From NCBI RefSeq assembly GCF_003148805.1, contig NZ_QGGX01000020.1, positions 17,706 to 81,705 on the forward strand: 64,000 nucleotides of DNA, in the 5' to 3' direction. Numbering within the stretch: position 1 is the stretch's first letter; the number at the start of each line of letters is the position of its first letter. The translations under genes were made by a program, and so were the position numbers. Source of the stretch: Aminobacter sp. AP02. Lineage in GTDB: Bacteria; Pseudomonadota; Alphaproteobacteria; Rhizobiales; Rhizobiaceae. This document shows positions 56,878 to 64,000 of this stretch, in pieces. Below the pieces are notes generated by a model. That model did not search any database. It saw only the letters and a program-made list of their open reading frames with translations, and was not told the origin of the DNA.

Positions 56878-58125
56878 ATGACCGCTAACCTGTTGGCAAG
56901 CGATGGTCAGGCTTTCGAGCCTTTGACGGATGCCTTCGCCCAGAACCCCTACCCCGCCTACGCCGCACTGCGCGACAAGGGTACGCCCCAGTTCTTCGCC
57001 GATTTCGATATGTGGCTGGTGACGCGCTTCGACGATGTCGCGGCGATCGCGCGCGATATCTCGATGGTGCGCTCGCCCGAATTCTTCATGTCGGAAGAAG
57101 AGATCACCGAGCAGAAGCGCCTGCAGAACTGGCTCGACATGCCGCACCACCAGCGCTTCGTGCAGTTCTCGATGCTCGACAGCGACGGCGAGGTGCACGA
57201 CCGGTTGCGCAAGCAGGTGTTCCGCGAGTTCACGCCCGCCTTCATCGCTCGCCAGCGCGGCATGATCGAGCGCTTCGTCGAAAAGCTGGTCGACAGCCTG
57301 ATCGGCAAGGGCGAGATCGATTTCGTCGAGGAGCTTGCCGCCCAGGTTCCCGGACACATCATCGGCCGCGTGCTCGGCGTGCCTGACGAGGATTGCCCGC
57401 AGCTGCGTGTCTGGTCGGAAAGGGTTGTCCAGTTCTTCGACATCGACCGCTCCGACGAGCGCAAGGCGCTGGCCGAGCAGGCGACGACCGAGTTCTACCA
57501 CTATCTGCTCAAGCTGATGGCCGAGCGCCGCAGGGCGCCTCAGGAAGACCTCATCACCCGGCTGATGGCGGCACAGGATGCCGGCGCGCTCAACGAGGAC
57601 GAGCTGGTCTCGACCTGCATGCTGATCCTGATGGCCGGCCATGGCTCGACCATCGACGTGCTCGGCTCCGGCATGCACGCGCTGCTGCGCTTTCCCGACC
57701 AGATGGAGCGGCTGAAGGCGGACCCTGGTCTGATCCACACCGCGATCCAGGAGATGTTTCGCTTCGAATCGCCGCTGCCCTTCTTCCATCGCTATTCGAC
57801 CACCGATTGCGTGGTTGGCGGCCAGGGCTTCCCGCGCGGCACCAAGTTTGGCCTGCTCTATGGCGCTGCCAACCGTGACCCTGCCCAGTTCGAGAACCCT
57901 GACACCTTCGACGTTGGCCGCAACCCGAACCGCCACCTCGCCTTTGGCGGCGGCGCTCATTTCTGTCTCGGCAACCATCTGGCGCGGCTCGACATGGAGG
58001 TGATTTTCACCACGCTGCTCAAGCGCCTGTCGTCGATCTCGCTGGTCGACGCCGAACCACAATACAAGCGCGGCCTGTCCGTGCGCGGCCCCAAGGTCCT
58101 GCGCCTGGCCCTGACGCCCGCCTGA
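56878..58125 (+). CDS. Cytochrome P450 monooxygenase
   Basis: A 415-residue soluble bacterial P450. The heme-cysteine motif is HLAFGGGAHFCLGNHLARLDME (Cys near 362), the K-helix ExxR is in IQEMFRFESPLPFFHRY, and the I-helix reads LMAGHGSTIDVLGSG near 255. The usual acid-Thr pair (AGx[D/E]T) is AGHGST here, so the acidic residue is replaced by glycine. ATG 56878 follows GGAG by 7 bases; a longer open frame upstream adds only unrelated hydrophobic residues. It is followed by its ferredoxin. Confidence 0.93.
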   Translation: MTANLLASDGQAFEPLTDAFAQNPYPAYAALRDKGTPQFFADFDMWLVTRFDDVAAIARDISMVRSPEFFMSEEEITEQKRLQNWLDMPHHQRFVQFSMLDSDGEVHDRLRKQVFREFTPAFIARQRGMIERFVEKLVDSLIGKGEIDFVEELAAQVPGHIIGRVLGVPDEDCPQLRVWSERVVQFFDIDRSDERKALAEQATTEFYHYLLKLMAERRRAPQEDLITRLMAAQDAGALNEDELVSTCMLILMAGHGSTIDVLGSGMHALLRFPDQMERLKADPGLIHTAIQEMFRFESPLPFFHRYSTTDCVVGGQGFPRGTKFGLLYGAANRDPAQFENPDTFDVGRNPNRHLAFGGGAHFCLGNHLARLDMEVIFTTLLKRLSSISLVDAEPQYKRGLSVRGPKVLRLALTPA

Positions 58126-58141
58126 TTCCGGAGTTTTCTAG

Positions 58142-58462
58142 ATGTACCGCGTAACCTTCATCGATGCCGACGGTCAGGTGACCGAGCTTACCGCCCAGCA
58201 AGGGCAGAGTGTCATGTCCGTGGCAGTCGCCAACGGCATCGACCAGATCCTCGCCGAATGCGGTGGCTCCTGCGCCTGCGGCACCTGCCATTGTTATGTC
58301 GATGACGCCTGGATCGGCCGTCTGGCTCCGCCCGATGATTCCGAGCAGGGCATGATCGAGTGCCTGATGAACCCGACGACACGCAGCCGGCTGAGCTGCC
58401 AGCTCAAGATGTCGGACGCGCTTGACGGCCTGGTGGTGCATCTGCCGCGCGAGCAGTATTGA
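58142..58462 (+). CDS. [2Fe-2S] ferredoxin (adrenodoxin/putidaredoxin type)
   Basis: A 106-residue electron carrier with the cluster ligands Cys-x5-Cys-x2-Cys in AECGGSCACGTCHCYV (near 40-55) and the fourth cysteine in RSRLSCQLKM near 86. It is the usual type that passes electrons to class I P450s, and it starts 16 bases after the P450 stop. No ferredoxin reductase gene is adjacent, so the reductase must be encoded elsewhere. Confidence 0.94.
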   Translation: MYRVTFIDADGQVTELTAQQGQSVMSVAVANGIDQILAECGGSCACGTCHCYVDDAWIGRLAPPDDSEQGMIECLMNPTTRSRLSCQLKMSDALDGLVVHLPREQY

Positions 58463-58477
58463 GGCCAGCCTTCCCGC

Positions 58478-60043
58478 TTAAGCCGAGGGCGTGACGCGCG
58501 CTGCGATCCAAGCCCCGACGATTTCGACATCGCCGGCGTCGAAACCATGGCCCGAAGATATGGTGCGGGCGTCGACTTGGGCGGCGGCGTCGCGCAACAG
58601 GCCGGCGAGGTCGGGACCAAAACTGCTGAACACGTCGACGTCGCCGGCAATGAGCAGCGCATCGACATCGGACAGATCGGCTGTGGGCGGCTGTTCGAGC
58701 ACCATCGCGGCGCGAAGCAGGGCAGCGCGGCGGATCAGATGCGGATGCAAAAGCATCGTTGCCGCCAGCATGTTGGCGCCATTGGAATGGCCAAGGAAAA
58801 AGAGTTTTTCCGCATTGATGCGATAGGCTTCGATGGCCCCCTCGATGAAGGCGGCGAGTGCCGCCGCCTCGGACTTGATGTCCGCCTGATCGAACTTGTT
58901 GGCCGAAAGCCTGCGGAACCAGCGTGGCGTGCCTTCGTCGGTGGCGCGGCCACGCAAGGCGAGCAGCGTCGCGCGCGGTGCCGCTTTCGCCGCGAACGGG
59001 AACAGGGAGGTCTCGTTGCCGCCCGAACCATGCAACAGGACGAGAACGCTGCCGTCGGCATTCTCAGGCGTGTAGAAGCGGTGGACGAAGGGCAGGTCGC
59101 GATAGATCACGCGTTCTTCGCCCGGCCAGGAGAATTGCGGCAGCATCGTACGGAGTTCATCGATCTTGTCGGCACGCTCCGGCGGCACGAACAGATGCGT
59201 TCCGAGCTCGCTGGCGGGTTCGTCGACTGCCATTCCAGGGCCGTCCGTCGCCAGCTCGAACAATGTCCCGCCGGGCTCTCGGACATAAAGCGAGTAGAAA
59301 TACTTGCGGTCGTGGACATTGGTAATGGTGGAGTTGCTGGAAGCAAGCTCGCCATGCACCCGCTCGACCTCATCGGTGTCTTTGGCGCGGAAAGCGATGT
59401 GGTCGATGGTGCCGGTGCCTGGCGCGCTGGTCCAGAAACCCTTGGCGTCCCTGATGTCGATGATGTCGCCGGTATCGGAGACAAGGCGCCTGATGAACTC
59501 GGTGGTTTGCGCCGGCCGGTAGCCGAAGTGGCGCACAAGAAAGCTTTCGGTGAGTTCGGGCACTTCACTGAGGATCGTCGCCCCGCGGATGCGGCGGATC
59601 GCCTGCTTGGCCGGTACGTCGCTGTCTTCCCAGACGACAGGCTCCGGAAAACCGCTGACGCCGACGAGCTTGACGATGACCCCGTCGGGATCCTTGAGCC
59701 GCAAGGTCGGTTCGCCCATCTCCTCTGAAGGGCCTGATATCTCGATGTGATGAGACAGTGCCCGCGTCAGCCAGAAACCGATGCTCGATGGTTCGATGGC
59801 GAGCGAAATCTCGCTTGGCTGGCCATGGCCGACACGCCCTCGGGCGCCGTCTTCCCAGACCAGGAAGGTGATCAGCGTGCCCGGGTTGGCGGCACCGTCG
59901 CCATAAAACAGATGCAGCTGCGTGGCGTCTTCATAACCGCCGGTCTGCTTGACCAGGCGCAAGCCGAGAAAGCCGACGTAAAAATCGACATTGGCCTGCA
60001 CCTTGCGAGTGATGAGCGTGATGTGGTGGATCCCGGCGCCCAT
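58478..60043 (-). CDS. Ring-cleaving dioxygenase fused to alpha/beta hydrolase (MhqO-MhqD-like)
   Basis: A 521-residue two-part protein. Residues about 1-310 form a double VOC (glyoxalase/extradiol) dioxygenase of the MhqO/LinE-like ring-cleaving group (MGAGIHHITLITRKVQANVDFYVGFLGLRLVKQTGGYED, GTIDHIAFRAKDTDEVERVH, PGGTLFELATDGPGMAVDEP, giving His/His/Glu metal ligands). Residues about 325-520 form an alpha/beta hydrolase with SVLVLLHGSGGNETSLFPFA, the nucleophile FFLGHSNGANMLAATMLL and ISSGHGFDAGDVEIVGAW. Separate genes encode these halves in Bacillus. ATG 60043 follows AGGAGG. It is likely to cleave hydroquinone-type rings and hydrolyse the product. Confidence 0.85.
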   Translation of the reverse strand: MGAGIHHITLITRKVQANVDFYVGFLGLRLVKQTGGYEDATQLHLFYGDGAANPGTLITFLVWEDGARGRVGHGQPSEISLAIEPSSIGFWLTRALSHHIEISGPSEEMGEPTLRLKDPDGVIVKLVGVSGFPEPVVWEDSDVPAKQAIRRIRGATILSEVPELTESFLVRHFGYRPAQTTEFIRRLVSDTGDIIDIRDAKGFWTSAPGTGTIDHIAFRAKDTDEVERVHGELASSNSTITNVHDRKYFYSLYVREPGGTLFELATDGPGMAVDEPASELGTHLFVPPERADKIDELRTMLPQFSWPGEERVIYRDLPFVHRFYTPENADGSVLVLLHGSGGNETSLFPFAAKAAPRATLLALRGRATDEGTPRWFRRLSANKFDQADIKSEAAALAAFIEGAIEAYRINAEKLFFLGHSNGANMLAATMLLHPHLIRRAALLRAAMVLEQPPTADLSDVDALLIAGDVDVFSSFGPDLAGLLRDAAAQVDARTISSGHGFDAGDVEIVGAWIAARVTPSA

Positions 60044-60324
60044 GACGCACCTCCTGCAGATTTGCTTCAATGTCGACAATCCATCAGCGGGCGGAGCTAC
60101 GCAACCCGAGGTTCGACCGGGCCCAATGCAGGGTCGATCGGTCGCGCAGCACTTGTCGCGTGGTTGACACAGGCCTTAGGTAGACGGGCGCATCACATTT
60201 TGCCGCCGACTTTTTTGGATACCTCTTTTAGAGACCGATTTTACAACGCCGCTCCCATTCAACGGCGTGAGATCCAGACTGCCCATTTTTCGCGCGGCCG
60301 GCGACCGCGCACCATCCGCCGCAA

Positions 60325-60356
60325 ACAAAAAGGCCGCGCTTTCGGCGCGGCCTTCA
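60325..60356 (-). terminator. Terminator of the kbl-tdh operon
   Basis: AAGGCCGCGC (60330-60339) pairs with GCGCGGCCTT (60345-60354) around TTTCG; in the minus direction a run of five U follows. It lies 26 bases after the tdh stop. Confidence 0.85.
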
Positions 60357-60381
60357 TTGTCGGTGCGCCGAGGCTACAAGC

Positions 60382-61404
<1,023 letters not shown>

Positions 61405-61420
61405 GGGAAACTCCTGACTG

Positions 61421-62623
61421 TCAGATGATGCCGAGCGTCTTGCCGGCGTCGGCAAAGGCGTCGATGGCAAGGGTGATATCGGCGTCGTCGAGGGCCGCCG
61501 ACATCTGGGTGCGGATGCGCGCCTTGCCCTGGGGGACGACGGGATAGAAGAAGCCGGCGACATAGACGCCGCGCTCGTCGAGCGCCTTGGCCATGCGCTG
61601 GGCCAGCACCGCGTCGCCCAGCATAACCGGAATGATCGGCGTCTCGCCGGGCAGAAGCGTGAAGCCTGCCTGGGTCAGGCCATCTCGGAAACGCTTCGTG
61701 TGGCGGTTGAGTTTTGCACGCAGATCGTCGGCGCCGCGCGCGATCTCGATGGCTTTCAGCGAGCCGGCGGCAACTGCCGGTGCCAGCGAATTGGAAAACA
61801 GATAGGGCCGGGCGCGCTGGCGCAGCAGGTCGATGACAGGCTGCGATGCGGCGATGAAGCCGCCCATCGCGCCGCCCAGCGTCTTGCCGAAAGTGCCGGT
61901 CACGATGTCGACCCGGTTGCCGGCACCTGTCAGCGCGGGCGTGCCGCGGCCTTCCTCGCCGATATGGCCGGTGGCATGGCAATCGTCGACGGCGACGATC
62001 GCGCCGTAGCGCTCGGCGAGATCGCAGATGTCCTTCAGCTTGGCGATGTGGCCGTCCATCGAAAACACGCCGTCGGTGACCACCAGCTTGAAGCGCGCGC
62101 CGTCGGCATTGGCCTGCTTGAGCTGGGCTTCGAGGTCGTCCATGTCGCCCTGGGCGTAGCGGAAGCGCTTGGCCTTGGAGAGCCTGACGCCGTCGATGAT
62201 CGAGGCGTGATTCAGGCTGTCGGAGATGATCGCGTCCTCGGCGCCGAGCAGCGGTTCGAACAGCGCGCCATTGGCGTCGAAGCAGGCGGCGAACAGGATC
62301 GCGTCGTCCTTGCCGAGATAGTCCGATATGGCGTGTTCGAGTTCGCGGTGCAGGTCCTGGGTGCCACAGATGAAGCGCACCGAGGCCATGCCGAAGCCGT
62401 AGTTTTCGAGCGCCTTTTTGGCGGCATCGCGAATTGCGGCATTGTCGGCAAGGCCGAGATAGTTGTTGGCGCAGAGATTGACCATCTGGCGTTCGCCGGC
62501 CGGACCCTTCACCTTGATGCGGCCCGACTGGGGGCCGGTGATTTCACGCTCGCGCTTGTACAGGCCGTCGGCCTCGATGCCCTGGAGAACGCTTGATATG
62601 TGGGAAAGGAAATCTTGGCTCAT
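61421..62623 (-). CDS. kbl: Glycine C-acetyltransferase (2-amino-3-ketobutyrate CoA ligase)
   Basis: Cleaves 2-amino-3-ketobutyrate with CoA to glycine and acetyl-CoA, directly using the Tdh product. The 400-residue PLP enzyme shows [72 protein letters not shown] near 208-223 and the PLP lysine in [17 protein letters not shown] near 238-254, ending [16 protein letters not shown]. Length is normal. First gene of the kbl-tdh operon, divergent from an XRE-cupin regulator. Confidence 0.97.
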   Translation of the reverse strand: MSQDFLSHISSVLQGIEADGLYKREREITGPQSGRIKVKGPAGERQMVNLCANNYLGLADNAAIRDAAKKALENYGFGMASVRFICGTQDLHRELEHAISDYLGKDDAILFAACFDANGALFEPLLGAEDAIISDSLNHASIIDGVRLSKAKRFRYAQGDMDDLEAQLKQANADGARFKLVVTDGVFSMDGHIAKLKDICDLAERYGAIVAVDDCHATGHIGEEGRGTPALTGAGNRVDIVTGTFGKTLGGAMGGFIAASQPVIDLLRQRARPYLFSNSLAPAVAAGSLKAIEIARGADDLRAKLNRHTKRFRDGLTQAGFTLLPGETPIIPVMLGDAVLAQRMAKALDERGVYVAGFFYPVVPQGKARIRTQMSAALDDADITLAIDAFADAGKTLGII

Positions 62624-62651
62624 GGTCTCGCCATTCCGTTAAGATGGAAAT

Positions 62652-62665
62652 TCCGGTATATCGGA
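62652..62665. promoter_or_regulatory. Candidate operator between kbl and the XRE regulator
   Basis: Imperfect palindrome TCCGGTATATCGGA in the 151-base gap between the divergent genes, just upstream of kbl. An XRE-cupin protein is the obvious candidate ligand. Confidence 0.35.
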
Positions 62666-62774
62666 TAATAGGTCAAGTCTAGTGGAATTCGCTTGTGCCA
62701 GCGGGTCCAGTCGCAAATGCCTCGCAGTACGGGCGACGTGGTGCTATCAGTGAGCCGGCTTTGGGGGAGGCGAC

Positions 62775-63356
62775 ATGGACCTGAATGACGCGCCGAAGAT
62801 CGGCCCGGTAATCCAGAAGGAACGCAAGGAGCGCCATCTGACGCTCGACCGGCTTGCGGCGATTTCAGGCGTATCGCGCTCCATGCTGTCGCAGATCGAA
62901 CGTGGCGAGGCCAATCCGACCTTTGCTGTTCTGTGGTCGCTGACCCAGGCGCTCGGCATCGACTTCGCCGACCTGATCGCTGGCGGTGTGACGCATCACA
63001 AAGTCACCAACGCCATCGATCTGGTGAGCCTGGCGCTGACGCCCGAGATCAAGAGCCCGGAAGGTGCGTGGCGCCTGCGCATCCTGAGCCCGCCGGCGCT
63101 GGCCGGCCGGGTCGAGTGGTACGAGGTCGAGATCGCGCCCGGCTGCAAGCTTCAGAGCGCACCGCACGCTCCCGGCACATTCGAGCACCTGACCGCTCAC
63201 ACCGACGGCCTTTGGGTGGAAACCGAGCATGGGCGCCAGGCGCTCAAGACAGGCGAGACCGCGCGTTATCGCGCCGATGTCGGCCACGAGATCTCCAACT
63301 CGGGCGAGAGGCTGGCCAAGGCACTGATGGTGGTTCTTTACGACCAGGATGCCTGA
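62775..63356 (+). CDS. XRE-cupin transcriptional regulator
   Basis: A 193-residue regulator with an N-terminal HTH (IGPVIQKERKERHLTLDRLAAISGVSRSMLSQIERGEANPTFAVLWSLTQALG, about 9-61) and a C-terminal cupin sensor (GRVEWYEVEIAPGCKLQSAPHAPGTFEHLTAHTDGLWVETEHGRQALKTGETARYRADVGHEISN). A GGGGAGG site precedes the ATG. Members of this class control amino-acid and polyamine genes; the divergent kbl-tdh operon is the likely target. Confidence 0.9.
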   Translation: MDLNDAPKIGPVIQKERKERHLTLDRLAAISGVSRSMLSQIERGEANPTFAVLWSLTQALGIDFADLIAGGVTHHKVTNAIDLVSLALTPEIKSPEGAWRLRILSPPALAGRVEWYEVEIAPGCKLQSAPHAPGTFEHLTAHTDGLWVETEHGRQALKTGETARYRADVGHEISNSGERLAKALMVVLYDQDA

Positions 63357-63439
63357 ACCAGGCTGCCGGGTTTTTCTCCCGGGTGAGAGCGGATGCCTAG
63401 GTCGGCGGCCTCCGCCGGTTCGTTCAAGCGGTGGCCCAC

Positions 63440-63468
63440 TTATATAGAGGGGACTTTATATAGAGGGG
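63440..63468 (+). repeat. 13-bp tandem-like direct repeat
   Basis: TTATATAGAGGGG occurs at 63440-63452 and 63456-63468, start to start 16 bases. A related TTATATGGGG follows at about 63539. Confidence 0.7.
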
Positions 63469-63529
63469 CTCGGCATGCCGTAGACACCGCGCGGCGTGCC
63501 GGATGAGGCCCGCAATCAAGGTGTAGGGT

Positions 63530-63560
63530 CCGCACCTATTATATGGGGCCGCAGGTGCGG
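63530..63560. repeat. 8-bp inverted repeat
   Basis: CCGCACCT (63530-63537) and AGGTGCGG (63553-63560) around a 15-base loop that contains an A+T-rich ATTATAT core. Could be an RNA hairpin or a protein site. Confidence 0.5.
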
Positions 63561-63940
63561 TGCTGGCGCCGGCCGATCGCCATGCTGTTTCCTTACGTTT
63601 CGACGCTGATGCCGTGTTCGGCGTCATGAGCGCAGCTGATAGCCACTCGTGAATCACCGCTGCATGGTTTTCGCCCGCTGCTTCGCTCTGTTCCGCATCG
63701 GTTTGTCCGTTTTTGGGTTTTCGATTCTTCCGGTTTGGGTGGTGTTCGCGTTTTGCGGGGTGTTGGGGCTGGCGGTTTTCGCGTTGGGATTGAAGCTGTT
63801 GGCTGGTTGTGGCGGGGCGGGCGGGTTGGTTCTGGATTGTTTTGGCTTGGCGGGATGATGGCTTCCGCAGGGTCTTCCATGTGTTTGGGTTTGTGGTTTG
63901 GTTTGTGTCGCAAAAAATTCGCAAAAGTTGGAAAGGGTCG

Positions 63941-63970
63941 TTGACAGTGTGAGAGGGTGGCGACTATATA
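63941..63970 (+). promoter_or_regulatory. Strong sigma70-type promoter, probably of an rRNA or other stable-RNA operon
   Basis: TTGACA (63941-63946), 18 bases, TATATA (63965-63970): close to consensus in both boxes, with an A-rich CAAAAAATTCGCAAAAG element just upstream (63911-63927). The following GC-rich leader with no start codon before the window end fits a stable-RNA operon; the product itself is outside the window. Confidence 0.65.
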
Positions 63971-64000
63971 CGCCTCAACAACGAGGGCGGCGCGCCGCTG

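Larger units (their letters stand above)
63357..63940. other. Non-coding stretch with repeats and strong G+T skew
   Basis: No gene is recognised. The stretch has a 13-bp direct repeat TTATATAGAGGGG (63440-63452, 63456-63468) and an inverted repeat CCGCACCT/AGGTGCGG (63530-63537, 63553-63560). From about 63655 to 63905 the plus strand is dominated by G and T, with few A and C. Short frames across it (Leu/Val/Gly-rich on plus, Pro/Gln/Asn-rich on minus) are products of this skew. Confidence 0.5.

Noticed and set aside
62775..63356. XRE protein as a phage repressor
   Set aside because: It has a C-terminal cupin domain and faces kbl-tdh; no phage genes are present.
63424..63944. Short frames in the G+T-skewed stretch (Leu/Val-rich on plus, Pro/Asn-rich on minus)
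   Set aside because: Their composition follows directly from the strand skew, and they lack ribosome sites and conserved motifs.

Overview
The window reads as chromosomal DNA of a high-GC alphaproteobacterium of the Rhizobiales, most likely Mesorhizobium or a close relative such as Aminobacter. The reasons are the dnaK-dnaJ-pmtA-pyrF neighbourhood, a CP4-like class II EPSP synthase (aroA) near cmk and rpsA, a TIGR02300-family protein, a GGAAC-N17-CGTT (EcfG-type) general-stress promoter before a csbD gene, and an alphaproteobacterial RpoH-type promoter before dnaK. This is inference from gene content; no rRNA gene lies inside the window. I see no insertion sequence, integrase, CRISPR array or prophage.

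Layout. 1-6 kb (minus strand): the 5' part of an intracellular PHA depolymerase gene, a DUF1330 gene, pyrF, pmtA, dnaJ and dnaK. 6-10.7 kb: an HtpX-like protease gene, a gene-poor 0.7 kb stretch, a TauE/SafE permease, an NDUFA9-like protein, DoxX and CsbD. 10.7-18.3 kb: a polar amino-acid ABC transporter with a DpkA-like reductase, facing a TetR / ThDP-decarboxylase / SDR operon; together they suggest uptake and breakdown of a basic amino acid or opine. 18.3-27.6 kb: lipoprotein hydrolase, Tat-exported metallo-beta-lactamase-fold hydrolase, rpsA, cmk, a degenerate SDR and a RhuM-family gene that separate cmk from aroA, a TIGR02300 protein, tRNA-Ala(GGC) and a tiny secreted peptide.

28-40 kb: a peptide island. 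It holds a D-threonine-aldolase-like PLP enzyme, a complete dipeptide-type ABC transporter (two ATPases on one strand, binding protein and two permeases on the other), a LysR regulator, a D-aminopeptidase-like serine hydrolase, an alpha-oxoamine-synthase-like PLP enzyme and an M55 D-aminopeptidase. It looks like a system that imports D-residue peptides, cuts them and processes the released amino acids. Then exported MsrA.

41-55 kb: a second catabolic region. It has an epimerase and an SDR, an isochorismatase-type hydrolase, a MarR regulator, an enamidase-like amidohydrolase, a DMT exporter, two tandem AA_synth (DUF1185) paralogues of unknown activity, and a BMP-type nucleoside ABC transporter with two nucleoside hydrolases. 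Four of its transcription units carry the same or a related 18-bp element (consensus around TTGTTGGTGGTCAAACAA), so they probably form one regulon. I consider this the best candidate for an undescribed system: import of a nucleoside-like compound, cleavage to base and sugar, and further breakdown of the base.

55-64 kb: a DDAH-like hydrolase, an AraC regulator, cytochrome P450 plus [2Fe-2S] ferredoxin, a ring-cleaving dioxygenase fused to an alpha/beta hydrolase, tdh-kbl (threonine to glycine) with a divergent XRE-cupin regulator, and finally a strongly G+T-skewed non-coding stretch ending in a strong sigma70-type promoter that probably drives an rRNA or other stable-RNA operon beyond the window.
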